29,063 nt of DNA from Spirogloea muscicola (GCA_009602725.1 WELB01000044.1:743254-772316), one strand, 5' to 3'; positions 19,435 through 29,063 are shown, counted from the stretch's first letter. A program made the numbers and translations. Notes: generated by a model not told the origin, from the letters alone.

Positions 19435-21729
19435 TTGCACCACCTTCCGGAGCCGAGGACCTTGCGTGCCCCTCGCAGGCGACAGGCAGGCATGGGGGGG
19501 TGCAAAGGACTCTCTCAGGAGGCGGTGGCTGTGAAAGGGAAAGGCAGCACCCTTCTCGCCCTTTCCAAACCAACAGGGGGCGTACGCCCCATCGCTATGG
19601 GCGAGGTGCTCACACGCCTGTTCTCCAAGGCACTCTTCCAGCAGCATAGGGAAGCGGCCCAGCTTCACTTCTCCCCACACCAGTTCGGCGCGGGGCTCTC
19701 TGCAGGACCAGAAGCAGTTGTCCATGGCCTGAGGGTGGCTACGGACTCCAGCCCCAGCTGGATGGCCCTCTCCGTCGACGTCAAAAACGCTTTCAACTCC
19801 GTCGACCACGGAGCAATTGCAGAGGAGCTCCACACTTTCTTCCCCTCGCTTGTCCCGTTCTTTCGTTGCACGTATGGGGCTGCATCTAGTTTCCTATGGG
19901 GAGCGGGCACCTCGCGGGTTGTCCTAACATGATGCACAAGCACCCGACAGGGCGACCCTCTCGGCGGTTTCCTGTTTGCTTTGGCTCATTTGCGTGCGCT
20001 GCGCACCACGGCGGCGGCCCACCCAGAGGTACTTCTGCCTAGCTATGCAGATGACACAACTTTGGTGGGCCCCCCTGCAGATGTCACCCGAGCCTTCAGC
20101 ACCTTGGAGTGTGAGCTACACTCTCTCGGCCTCACTGTCCGCCCCAACAAATGTACGGCATGGTCGCTAGTCGACATCCCACCCACCCTTCAGCTTCCGA
20201 TCGGGTGCCATAACCCCCCCCTCGGCCTGGTGGTGCTTGGAGTCCCTCTGGGCGAGGCAGCATATGTGGGGCAGGAGGTGCAGGCAACCATCGAGCGACA
20301 GTGTAAGACTCTCCCAGCCCTCCCCACATTGCATGACTTTCAGCTGGCTGTTGCTATCCTAACCCGGTGCGTGGCCCAACGCCCAACCTACCTGCAGTGG
20401 GCAGTTCCTCCCACCACTGCTCTGGACAATATATATGCCGCTGCGGATGTCACCCTCCAACAGGCTCTGCTCGGCCTGCTGGACCACCCGGCACTCCCTA
20501 CAACTCCTGCCGCCCTCCTACAAATGACACTCCCCATAGGCAAGGGCGGCCTTGGCTGCCGCTCTCTGGCTCACCTGGCTCGCGCAGCGCACCTGGGGTG
20601 TTGGGCCTAAGTGGCCTCCACAGTTTCAACGCGCTTCATCAGGAGGGGTCAGCCAGTACTGGCACCAGCAATAACTGGCGTGGCAAATGGGACCCTGCCC
20701 TTTCAAACTTCCCTCTCTGACGTTCGCAGAGACCTTCTCCGCTCCTTCCCATCACTTGCGGCAGATCAGGTCGACTTTGCAGCGTGGGCAAGATGCTCTG
20801 ACCTGAAGGCTCAAGCTCGCTTCTCACGCGCAGCCAATGAGCGAGCCATGAGTCACCTCAAAGCTTTGCTCAAGGAGGATGGACGTGGGCTCTCTCGTCT
20901 CCACTCCATCAGCTCTCCGGGGGCGTCGGAGTGGCTCAACGCTTTGCCGATTTATGAGTCCCTCCGGCTCTCCGACGACCTCTTCCGGACGGCTGTCCAC
21001 CACCATCTCGGCCTCCATCCACTTTGTTTGGCTGGCATTCGACAGTGTGGATGTGGCCATCGTTCGGAGGATGAGGTATCTTTGGCAGCCCACATGCTTC
21101 GATGTTTTGAGGGAAGTGAACGTAATGCCTCCCACAATCTTCTCAGAGACGCTATGTATGGCTTGGTGCGCGAGGCAGGTTATCATGCGGCCATAAAGGT
21201 CCCGGGCATCATGCCGGTGCTCCAGAAGCGTGGCAGGCCTTACGTGAGGCGTCTGGATGTGGTGGCCACCCCCTGGAGTGGTGGGCCTCGTCTTCTCCTC
21301 GACGTCTTTCTCATCGACGCATTCCAACCAGGGGCACCGACACCGAATGTGCCAGGTTGGGCGACACATCATGCAGAGAGGAAGAAGGAGAGGCACTACA
21401 ATGACCACCCCCGGGGCGACCACTTCTTCCTATGCGCTATGGACATCTACGGCGGCTACGAAACGAAGTGGTCTTCCCTCCTCCATCGCCTGGCACTGCA
21501 TGTCGATGCCCGCCGAGGTAGTCGGGCGGGTTGCTTGGGGCATTCTAGCGTCCCGCAAGCCATTGTTGCATGCTATAGAATGCGACTATCATTGAGTCTA
21601 CAGCGCTCCCAGGCACTCGCGATACACCAGCGTGCTGGTCGTGCATTAGCCCAGGCTAATGGCTTCCGTGGTGGTGGGTTGGCGCCTCAGTATAGCTTGT
21701 CAGATATGCATGTGCTCACTCGGGGATAA
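19435..21729 (+). mobile_element. Non-LTR retrotransposon (LINE) with probable restriction-like endonuclease, 5'-truncated
   Basis: One reading frame of 765 codons runs from 19435 to the TAA at 21727-21729, broken only by a TGA at 19930 and a TAA at 20608. Reverse transcriptase blocks in order are PTGGVRPIAMGEVLTRLF, HQFGAGLSAG, SVDVKNAFNSVD (first catalytic Asp), RQGDPLGGFLFALAHL, SYADDTTLVGP (catalytic DD) and LGLTVRPNKC. After a thumb-like region comes a cysteine/histidine cluster, CGCGH...AAHMLRC (21045-21105). Then RRLDVVATPWSGGP...LLLDVFLIDA places two Asp 14 residues apart (21256 and 21301), resembling the PD-(D/E)xK pattern of R2/Dualen-type endonucleases. The ORF ends with the tail YRMRLSLSLQRSQALAIHQR ... 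SDMHVLTRG, which recurs in other copies. No APE endonuclease lies upstream. Confidence 0.88.
19435..21729 (+). pseudogene. LINE reverse transcriptase ORF with two in-frame stops
   Basis: The three open segments (19435-19932, to 20610, to 21729) share one frame, so no indel has occurred over 2.3 kb. The first stop lies just before the RQGDPLG block, the second between the thumb region and the C-terminal domain. Each stop differs from a sense codon by one C-to-T change, as expected from cytosine methylation and deamination. The copy is therefore probably young but inactive. Confidence 0.8.
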
Positions 21730-21879
21730 TAGTGTCCCCCTTAGCCAGCTCATTACCCATTTGATAGGACATTTGTAAGGCTAGATTTGGCCTCCCTTTC
21801 AATTTCATGCGCACCGCGCGCCTTCTCTCGAAGGAGAGAAGGAAGCTCTTTGACTAGGGGCGATAGGTTGGAAAGAAGC

Positions 21880-22540
21880 ATAATGGCCACAGGGGCGAAG
21901 GCTCCAAAGAAGAAGTGGCTCTCCCAATGGGGGGGAGCAAGGGCTGTGAGAAGCCAGCCCGAAAAGAATTGACAAGGTTCGAAGGGGCCAAACTACGAGC
22001 TAAGCAGCGACTACGGGGCCTGAAGAGGCTATGGCAGAAGGGGGGAGGATGAACCACTCAGTAGTTACGAGTGAGGAGCCTCAAATCCGACAGACTAGCT
22101 GCCGGAAAACTATCACCCTGACGAAAGCCAGAGGCCGCAGCGAGAGCACGGCCAGCACGCAGATGCAAGGCGTGGGCCATGGACCGCTGAAGGGAGATGG
22201 ACAATCGCATACGATATACCTGAGCCGACGAGCCAGCGGCGTTGAAGTCAGCCGGCTCACCGCGCCTGCGGGACACAGCACGCCTCTCAAGCCTGGCCAG
22301 CAGGTCGAGCCAGTGGGACCCGAGAGCCCCGTGCACGTCCACAGCCAGGGGGACGAACTCATCGGCAGCCGGGTGGTCGGCGTGTTTGGCCGCCTTGCTG
22401 CGAGCGGCCTTCGCCGCAGCGTGGCCAGCCCGAGAGGCAGAAAGCCCCGGGTTGGAGCGGTCGACCACATCAGTGGTGACCACATCAGCGATGATGCGCC
22501 CGCCGCCGCCCGGCGTGGACCGCTCCAAAGGGCCAGCCTA
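21880..22540 (-). mobile_element. 5'-truncated LINE copy, second subfamily (minus strand)
   Basis: On the minus strand an open frame from about 22528 to the TGA at 22058-22060 carries the last part of the LINE ORF: HPAADEFVPLAVDVHGALG, HWLDLLARLERRAVSRRRG, then YRMRLSISLQRSMAHALHLR, AGRALAAASGFRQ and SLSDLRLLTRNY. It is clearly homologous to 21.35-21.73 kb but diverged, so it is another subfamily. The frame is undamaged. Its 3' UTR continues to about 21940 and ends with GGGCTG...CAGCCC (a hairpin at 21941-21960), then sequence to about 21880 of uncertain origin. Confidence 0.85.
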
Positions 22541-22784
22541 AATACAAATGACAATCTCCAGAGAAGAAGAAGAAGAAGGGAGGGAGAGGGCAGGCCACGA
22601 AACATTGGACAAAGGTCGGGGGTTGGAGCAGGCACGGGGTGCCTGTCTGGCGTATGGCTACTGTCCGATGCCAGGCACACCTTTCAGTCTCCGCGGGGTA
22701 CACGGCGAATCGCGTCAGATCAAAGAAAGTAAGGACGCTTCCAGAAAGCAAGCGCGGCCAGATTAAGGGGGCGGTGGCAGTGAG

Positions 22785-22875
22785 AGGCCAGCCCAGAAAA
22801 AGAGTGAACAAAGTTTGAAGGGGCCAGAGAGAAGCGCTAAAGCACAAAGGGGATCAAACAGCTACGAAACACTCA
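22785..22875 (-). repeat. LINE 3' UTR only (minus strand)
   Basis: Read on the minus strand, this runs from ACTGAGTGTTTCGTAGCTG at about 22875 to a T-rich block and GGGCTGGC at about 22785. It matches the 3' UTR after the ORF stop in the 23.58-23.68 kb copy, but the coding tail is missing. It is an extreme 5' truncation or a broken copy, lying head-to-head with the next plus-strand copy. Confidence 0.7.
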
Positions 22876-22912
22876 GTGACCCCTCTAAGCCGGGTCGCTC
22901 GCACAAGGCTTC

Positions 22913-23190
22913 CGCATGCGCCTGGCCGTATCGCTTCAACACTCCCTTGCCCACGCCGTCCACACGCGAGCAGGCCGTGCTATGGCCGCCGCCTCTGGGT
23001 CTCGGCGGAGTGCCTCTTTCCCTGCAGCGAGCTACTCAGACCTGATGTTGCTCACTCGTGGGTACTGAGCTTCCCTCTGCATCGTCTCTGTGTTCTGCAG
23101 TGTTTTGTAGTGTAGTCCTTTTTCCGGCTTCTCTTTCTTTGGCTTTGGACATTGTCCATTCTTTTTTGGGCTGGCTTTGCCGGCCCCTCT
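22913..23190 (+). mobile_element. 5'-truncated LINE tail with 3' UTR and hairpin (plus strand)
   Basis: The frame 22913-23068 reads RMRLAVSLQHSLAHAVHTR, AGRAMAAASGSRR and SYSDLMLLTRGY and then stops, the same tail as the long LINE. The 3' UTR follows to a T run and GGGCTGGC-TTT-GCCGGCCC (23168-23186). That hairpin is kept with a G-U pair where the 17.77 kb copy has A-U. Confidence 0.8.
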
Positions 23191-23217
23191 TCTCTATGGG
23201 CGCGCACTTCTTCTGAG

Positions 23218-23434
23218 CAGCCGCAGGTCGGAGAAACTAATCTCCGGGTAGCGGGGAAAGATTCATCCTGAAGAGCGCGACGAAGATAATTGGCCAGCCC
23301 AGAAAAAGAAGGAAGAAAGAATTGGAGGGGCCAGAAAAGCGCTAAAGCACACGGCGACTCAATTGGCCACTGGGTGCCTAGTATCCCACATTGAGCTAGC
23401 CACAGGTCAGAGATACTAGTCTCCGGGTGTCGGG
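23218..23434. repeat. Pair of imperfect direct repeats flanking a LINE 3' scrap
   Basis: GC(C/A)GCAGGTCGGAGAAACTAAT-type sequence at about 23218-23254 recurs as CACAGGTCAGAGATACTAGT at about 23400-23434; both continue CTCCGGGT--CGGG. Each contains a small palindrome (GGAGA...TCTCC, GAGATACTAGTCTC). They enclose a minus-strand LINE 3' end. They are too diverged for a fresh target-site duplication and may mark a duplicated segment of 3' UTR. Confidence 0.55.
23288..23355 (-). repeat. LINE 3' UTR scrap (minus strand)
   Basis: On the minus strand GTGCTTTAGCGCTTTTCTGG leads to CCCCTCCAATTC, a T-rich stretch and GGGCTGGCC. It is the same 3' UTR as at 22785-22875, ending at the GGGCTGG motif without the closing hairpin arm. 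Confidence 0.65.
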
Positions 23435-23436
23435 TG

Positions 23437-23690
23437 CCCTGTCTGGCCGTCTTGCTGCAGAAGTCTGTGGCCCGCGCGCTGCACCTGCGTGCCGGCAGAG
23501 CCCTCGCTGCTGCCCCTGGCTCTGGCCAGGGGACCCGCTTCCAGGAGCCCAGCTTCTCTGAGCTGAGGCGGCTTTGCAGGGGTTACTGAGTGCTTCCTAG
23601 CTGCTTTGTTTCTTTTTGTGCTTATTTTCTTAGCATTCCCCTGGCCCTTTCTTTGTACTTTGTTCATTCTTTTTTGGGCTGGCTTTTTCT
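23437..23690 (+). mobile_element. 5'-truncated LINE tail with 3' UTR (plus strand)
   Basis: The frame ending in TGA at 23587-23589 reads VLLQKSVARALHLRAGRALA and SFSELRRLCRGY, the LINE ORF tail again. The 3' UTR runs through CTTTGTTCATTC and a T run to GGGCTGGCTTTTTC at about 23690. This block is nearly identical to 17748-17778, but the second hairpin arm is absent. Confidence 0.8.
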
Positions 23691-24362
23691 AATCTTGACA
23701 TTGCTGGTAAAGGTATTGACAACATTGTAGTCAGGACTAGAAAGCTAGCGACCGGGGCAAGCAAGCAAAGCCTGCCATGGAGCACGTCAACAAACTGCAC
23801 AGCTATGACCACCACTCGAGAGAAGGTGGCCAAAAGAGTCTCTGCTGGCATGGTGGGTAACTTTTATCATCATCATCAGCTGGAGATGACGAGGCACGGT
23901 TGTGTTTGACCCATGATATGAAGCAGCCCTTCCTCCTGCTAGATAGAGTGAAAGGACATTCACAAACCACTGGTTATTTGTAAGAATACAAGGTACAATT
24001 GTGGCCTAAGTCTTCAGCAACTTTGAATCCTGCACCTTAGCGGTTGTATATCTGCAAGTACACCTGCATTCTAGGTGCCTGGCCCGTCTGTACCCATTAT
24101 CGGTAGCGCTAAGTCTGCAACAAGTCAAATGGAACATGCTCTCAAGATGCTTGTTAATCTCACAAATTCTATCACAAGAAAATGCTGGGACTGCATACCT
24201 CTGCTGGCGGAGGGTCGAAAGGGAGGCAGACTTGTTCTCTCTGTCTCCAATGACATCCTTTTCTCCAATGACACTTAGCCGAGACGTAACTGTGAGCATA
24301 TTGCAGCAATATGGCTTGGGCTGCAGTAAGCAGATTGATCACTTCATCCATGCCACCAACTG
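23691..24362. other. Between the LINE cluster and SMG8: no confident gene
   Basis: A plus-strand frame from about 23691 to 23911 is open for some 70 codons (starting NLDIAGKGIDNIVVRTRKL) and could be a stray exon, but no partner exon was found. On the minus strand 24006-24299 is open and lies just downstream of the SMG8 stop. It may be 3' UTR or an alternative last exon. Confidence 0.3.
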
Positions 24363-27300
24363 TTACCCAGGCACCAAGCTGTCTCCAGCCCAGATTGAGT
24401 CCGTAACAGCGTAAAATGACAGCTTGGCCGACAGTTTCGCAGTGCCGATTGCATTGTTGTCACCCAGTAAGGAAAATTCCAGTCCATCATAACCTCTGCT
24501 GATGTACAGCGATGGCAGCTTCAAGCAGAGCAAGCAGCCCGGTGGCAGAACCACCTCTTTGGCGAGGCTGAATGAGGTCGCTGGCTGCTCAGGGTCGAGA
24601 CAATGGCGAGTGTCAATGCTTAAGGTCATTTACACAGCTGAAATTGGGTTAGCAAAGACCAAAGTGATGAAGAGCTTTGCGCACCTGAAAATGCACAGCA
24701 GCCTTGGTTGCAAAAACGTGTGGCCTGGGAGGAGTGACCTGCATCCCACACGAGCAATATCAATCTTCTCAGACGCAATAGTAAGCCCACCCTGGACAAG
24801 TGTTAAGCATTACCTTGTCTCCACTTGAATTCGTGCTCTGCGCGACATTGTTCACTTCTGCTCTTATATTCTTCAACTTGCATAGCAAATGAGTGCGTTA
24901 GCATATGTGGCACACCAATCAATGTAATCAAGCAACTTCTCAATGCAAGGCTCACCATGTATATGCGCTGTAGCTGCGACATGTAAAGTGCAGAGTCTGG
25001 CCCCTGGTCAGGAATTGACGTGCCGTCCTCCTTTGCAGACTTGCAGAAGGGGCACTTGAGGAACATCGGCAAGTTGCTATCCACCAACAACTGAGCCTTC
25101 GCAACGTCAACAAGCTTATTGTCGGCATGAGCCGACGGAGAATTCTGAACCGGCTCAGTGCCTCTGAGAGGCAACTGCACAGTCTCCGCGTGCCTGGCAC
25201 CGTCCCTGCTTCCCGGCGCGTCAACTGCGAGAACTTCACTCAGACCTGCAGGCTTGACTGTGCCAGCACTGTCATGTGCCAGGCCTGATGGTCGTGCAGC
25301 GTCCACTACACTTTTTGTGAGAAGGTCGGAGTGGAGGAGGTAGCGGTGCCCGAAAGGGCACTCGTGCTCAAAGCCGACATACGCGGAGCTGCCCAGCTCC
25401 ACGGCGCCGACAGTGCTTGCTTCACTCTGAGCAGCGGCGCCGTTGCCCTGGCCTCCTCCACTCTGAGCTCGCAGGTCACCATGCACCTTGCCTGCCTTTC
25501 TCCGCGGCTGCTTGGCGCTGGAGCTCAGCGACGGAAAGGCGAGATCCTCATCCAAGGACAGTATGCTGTTAGAAGCCCCATGAGTTGGCCGTCCCCCATC
25601 CTGCTTGCTTGAAGTAATGGGAGCCCTTTTACTGGCAGCAACATGGGCGTCTGGCTTAGCATCCGGACGCGGCGGGACAGTGACCACCTCCAGGATGTTG
25701 GCCGCCTTGCAGAAGCCCTCCTGCTGCAAGCCCTTGGCGGGGCTGTACGCCGAGCTCCGGCCCAGCAGCACAAGCGACCAGCCGCAGGGGTCGAAGTCCG
25801 AAGCATCAGCTTTGTCATTCGCGGCCGACTTCTCAGTCAACACCACGCGATCCTGCTGAGTGCCAAAGCTGCCGAAGAAGATCCCGGCAGTGGGCTTGGC
25901 CAGCTCTGTCTCCAGCTCGGGCTCGGGCTCCGGCTCGGCATCGATGCTCAGCCGTGTACAGCAGCCATGGAAGTCGCACCACAGCTTGGCGGAAGGAATG
26001 TCAAAAGCGTCCGCGCACTGCTTCCTGGCGGCGCCGCACGGGCAGGCTCTGAGGTACACAGCACCGCTGGAGTGCATGGAGGTCGTCGGTGGGCCGCCTT
26101 CACTTGACCGGAGGGCACCATCATTGGTAATGACGTCCTCAAGGGCGGCTGGCCTGCTCGCAACTTGCTCGCCATTCATCCTGCTGGCACTTGATGCAGC
26201 CATTGCCAGCTCTTCTTCGAGCTCTGCGCTGCTAGCAAGGGCAGGAGATGGCGGAGTGGAGGCAAGTCTCTCTTTCAGGCCGTTGATAAGCTGCCCTTCC
26301 CACCCCTCCCATAGCAGCTGACCTCCCTTGTTGGCACCCTCAGCCTGCACAGCAACATACAGCAAAGAGATGCTACAGGATATGCTACATCTTGATGGTC
26401 TCTAGGTTGTGAGGGTGATGAGCTTGACAAGCAGCACAAATGACTTGTCGAGGCAAAGCAGCTATTGCCCTTTCATTTGGTCAACAAATGCTAGTCATGC
26501 TATGTCGTCCGTAAACCCAAGTCATAATTATGAGAAGTCTTCAACTCCACGGCCTGCATCCCTTGCATCGGATGTGTTAGACTGCAGGTGTCGAGCAGGG
26601 CCGTAATGGTGGGAGACTTACCCCCGGCATTGATGCGTCTTGACAGTGAGCTGCAAGCATGCAAGGTCGGCCAGTGAGGCTTTCTGCATCACATTGCCGG
26701 CGGGCCACCCAAGTGGCTCTGCAAAGCCGACTGAGCTCTGCGAGTGCGTTTGGCAACTCGGGCCCCCGCACGCGCTCCTCAAAGTACTTGAGCGCCGACT
26801 CAAGACGCTCAGCGTGCACTCTGGTGGGATACAGCAGCGGTAGGCCCTCTGAATAAAGGGCAAAGGCCGCCGGCAGCTCCTGGGCGCACCAGTGCTGGGA
26901 GAAGGCCGCCTCCAGGCCTGTGGAAGCCTCCATGGCGGTCATGGCCGCGTCCGCAGTGACAGTGGGGCGCCTTATGAGCAGGCCGGGAGTGCTCTTGACA
27001 GCGGCGGCGTCGGCACTCCTCCGCTTTCTGGCTGCTGCAGGGGGGCTCAGGGCCTCTGCCAGCTCAGTGGCGCTGGTGGCCCATGCCGCAAAGAGCGGGA
27101 GCTCGATGCGGGGGTGCAAGCTGAGGCGGCCAGCGCCAGGCCCGCCGCGGGGGCTGCGCAGAGCCTCAGCCTGCTTGGCAACAAAGTCACGCACGAGCTG
27201 CACATCCTCGTCCTTGTCCTTGTCGGGGCCCCCGCCTGCAGTGTCGGCCTCCACCATCGGCAACGATCCCGAGCCTTGCTTGCCAGAAGCCAGCAGGTTC

Positions 27301-28934
27301 CTCAAGGCACCGACGACGGCCTCGAGCGCAGCGGGGCGGCGCGCACGGCGCGTCCTCGGCAGCAAGAGAACGGCCCGCACAGGGTCCAGTGCAAAAAGCG
27401 CCGTCCCGCTGCTCGCCCGCGGCAGTCCGTCCTTGGCATCCGAAGGAGCTGCTGCTGTGATGCGGCACCGCTTCAGCACCAATCGAAGCTGCGCCTCCAG
27501 GGCCAGCTGGCGCCGCCGCCTCAGCAGCGCTCTGTCGGCAGAGCTGCCTGGCTGCTGGGTGCTGCCGCTGCCCGTTGGCAAGGTTTCGAGCGGCATTGGA
27601 GCAGGTGTGAGTGCTCCGCCGGCGGGCTTGGCAGCCTTGTCGGCAGCAACGTCATCCGCAGCATCGTCATAGCAGGCGATGATGAGCGTGGGAGCGAAGC
27701 TCCCAGGAAGGAGCACCGTGGCGGCACCCACCCCACCATGACTGTGCTGCCTGACCCCGGCGAAGCCCGGGCCCCCGCTGCCACCGGCTGCCGGGGAGCG
27801 ATACTTGGGCCGCTCCAACGGCCGCGGTGGCGCCGTGAGCGGCGGCAGCGCAGCGCCAGCCTGGAAGAAGGGCTGCAGCGCGTCCTTGCCAGCCTGCAGC
27901 ACGCGAAGCGTGCGCACGAGCGCGGGTTCCAGACCAGGGCCGTCCTGGAGCAGCACAACAAGATGGCAGACCTGCGGGGGCGCACCATGACATCGAGGCC
28001 CAGCGTAAGTACCAGCCAGACTTGCCGGCCTGCATTGTGCCGCCGAATCCATTGCAAGCCAGAGGCACTGCTGCCGAAAGTGTCGTTGCTGTGCTGAGCT
28101 AGACTGCAGGAATACGCGCACAGCATGCGGCACGGTGATTACTGTGAAGAGGAGGAGCAGCAGGCGGTGGTCCTCGTCGTCTTTCTCCTGCAGCCAGCGC
28201 TGCTGCGAGGCCGCCGCAAGCGCCGGAGGCCCGGCGGCGCCGGCCTCGCCCCGCTGCTCCCATTGGAAGCGCCTCAGCCTCGCGGCGCCGCACTCCCAGC
28301 CCAGCGCCAGGTAGACCACGTCCCCGTCCTTATCGTGGTACTGCTGGAGCCGGCCAGCAGTCAGCTGCTCGAGAGCAGCTCCGCGCGTGGTGGCCTCGGC
28401 TCCGGCGGCGGCTGCAGCAGCGCCTGCTGCAGCGCTCAGGCCGGCCGGCGGGGGCAGCGGCTCCGGCCAACGAGAGAAGACCTGCGCGTCGAGGAGGCGG
28501 TCCAGGAAGCGGGCGGCGCCGCCGGCGGTGGGGCTCACCACGCCCACGGCCACCGTGCGGCTGCAGGAGCACGCCGCGACAGCAGCGGCGGAGACAGCGG
28601 CGGCGGCGTTGGAGGCGGCGGTGGCGGCAGCGGCGGCGGCGTGAGCACGTCGGCAGTGCTGCCAGGCGATACGGAGCCGCCATTGCCGGAGTGAGCGCAG
28701 GCAGCGAGCAAGGTGAGAGGCGGCCTGCGCACCCTCTGGCCTCAGGAGGGGCGGGAGCGGCGGGAGCTGGCGCGGCCTTGCTGGCGATTGCCGCTGCCGC
28801 GGCGTTGCGCACGACGGCGGCGGCGGCGGCGGCCGTCGCCGTCTGCGGCGCCGGCGCCGGCGGCGATGCTGGTGGCGGCGTCCTCCGCTGGTCCCTGGCG
28901 GGGGGTGACGGCGCCAGCCGGGGCTTGCCAGCAC
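24363..28934 (-). CDS. SMG8: SMG8-like nonsense-mediated decay factor, 5 exons seen, 5' end unresolved
   Basis: SMG8 partners SMG9 and holds SMG1 kinase in check during nonsense-mediated mRNA decay. Exons on the minus strand: (about 28934)-28143, 27971-26622, 26344-24956, 24738-24685 and 24584-24363, all joining in phase 0. Recognisable blocks in order are VAVGVVSPTAGGAARFLDRL, VCHLVVLLQDG/VRTLRVLQAGKDAL, RALLRRRRQLALEAQLRLVL, DPVRAVLLLPRTR, HWCAQELPAAFALY, LPLLYPTRVHAERLESALKY, CDAESLTGRPCMLAAHCQ, HSSGAVYLRACPCGAARKQC, WSLVLLGRSSAYSPAKGLQQ, YVGFEHECPFGHRYLL, FLKCPFCK, SQLQRIYMVTPP and EVVLPPGCLLCLKLPSLYI. The total exceeds 1,100 residues, near the plant norm. No ATG opens the first exon in frame, and the N-terminal sequence is Ala/Pro/Arg low complexity, so the start lies upstream, possibly beyond the window, or is hidden by an indel in GC repeats. 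The last exon may have a spliced alternative after LEFSLLG. Confidence 0.92.
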
Positions 28935-29010
28935 CAGGCTGCGCCGACCCCGGATTCTCCGACGGCGACAGCGGCGTCGGCCTCGGCGGGGCCAAGTTCC
29001 GGCTGCGGTA

Positions 29011-29055
<45 letters not shown>
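29011..29055. repeat. GCC trinucleotide microsatellite at the window edge
   Basis: About 15 uninterrupted GCC units. On the minus strand they precede the SMG8 first exon and read as GGC, so they are either 5' UTR or an Ala/Gly run in the N-terminus. Confidence 0.9.
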
Positions 29056-29057
<2 letters not shown>

Positions 29058-29063
29058 TGCCAG

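Noticed and set aside
22031-22732. A 233-codon plus-strand open frame
   Set aside because: It is the antisense shadow of the minus-strand LINE copy, whose tail (SISLQRSMAHALHLR) is clearly the real coding frame.
26892-28097. A 401-codon plus-strand open frame
   Set aside because: It lies antisense to the SMG8 second exon, is Ala/Arg/Gly-rich and has no family motif. High GC at third positions keeps the opposite strand open.
1-29063. CRISPR array, bacterial operon, rRNA or tRNA
   Set aside because: The tandem repeats present lack regular unique spacers, the genes are intron-containing plant types, and I saw no rRNA or cloverleaf-like sequence. A tRNAscan run would be decisive for tRNAs.

Overview
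This is nuclear DNA from a green plant of the streptophyte lineage. It has short GT-AG introns of about 80-350 nt, plant-type gene families (phytochelatin synthase, a malectin receptor kinase, plastid-type IF3, SMG8), GC-rich promoters with GCC/GGC trinucleotide tracts, and LINE retrotransposons. The genes fit a land plant or close algal relative, perhaps a non-seed plant. The sequence alone does not identify the species.

Layout: (1) 1-1.35 kb holds a GC-rich tract and nothing recognisable. (2) 1.36-4.38 kb, minus strand, is a complete eight-exon phytochelatin synthase gene; the exons sum to 1,488 nt (495 residues). (3) 4.38-5.03 kb is a GC-rich divergent interval. (4) 5.03-7.44 kb, plus strand, is a nine-exon translation initiation factor IF3 gene of plastid type whose start is unresolved. 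(5) 7.7-7.9 kb carries two tandem scraps of a LINE. (6) 8.37-14.8 kb, plus strand, is a CrRLK1L-like malectin receptor kinase in about 16 exons. It has an in-frame stop, a frame change after the membrane span, a DSG in place of DFG, and a fragment of an unrelated PC-esterase/TBL-like gene in the intron that splits its ATP-binding loop. (7) 14.8-19.4 kb has few genes and contains a perfect hairpin, two tandem repeats and LINE debris. (8) 19.4-23.7 kb is a nest of LINE copies on both strands, including one long reverse transcriptase ORF with a probable restriction-like endonuclease domain and two in-frame stops. (9) 24.36 kb to the right edge, minus strand, is SMG8, the nonsense-mediated decay factor; its 5' end is not resolved and may lie beyond the window.

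The genes do not form one pathway. Phytochelatin synthase makes metal-binding peptides from glutathione in the cytosol, IF3 starts translation in the plastid, the receptor kinase would sense the cell wall or peptides at the plasma membrane, and SMG8 restrains SMG1 kinase in RNA surveillance. The parts least explained by known genes are the LINE family, with its repeatedly retained C-terminal tail and 3' hairpin, and the chimeric intron of the receptor kinase.
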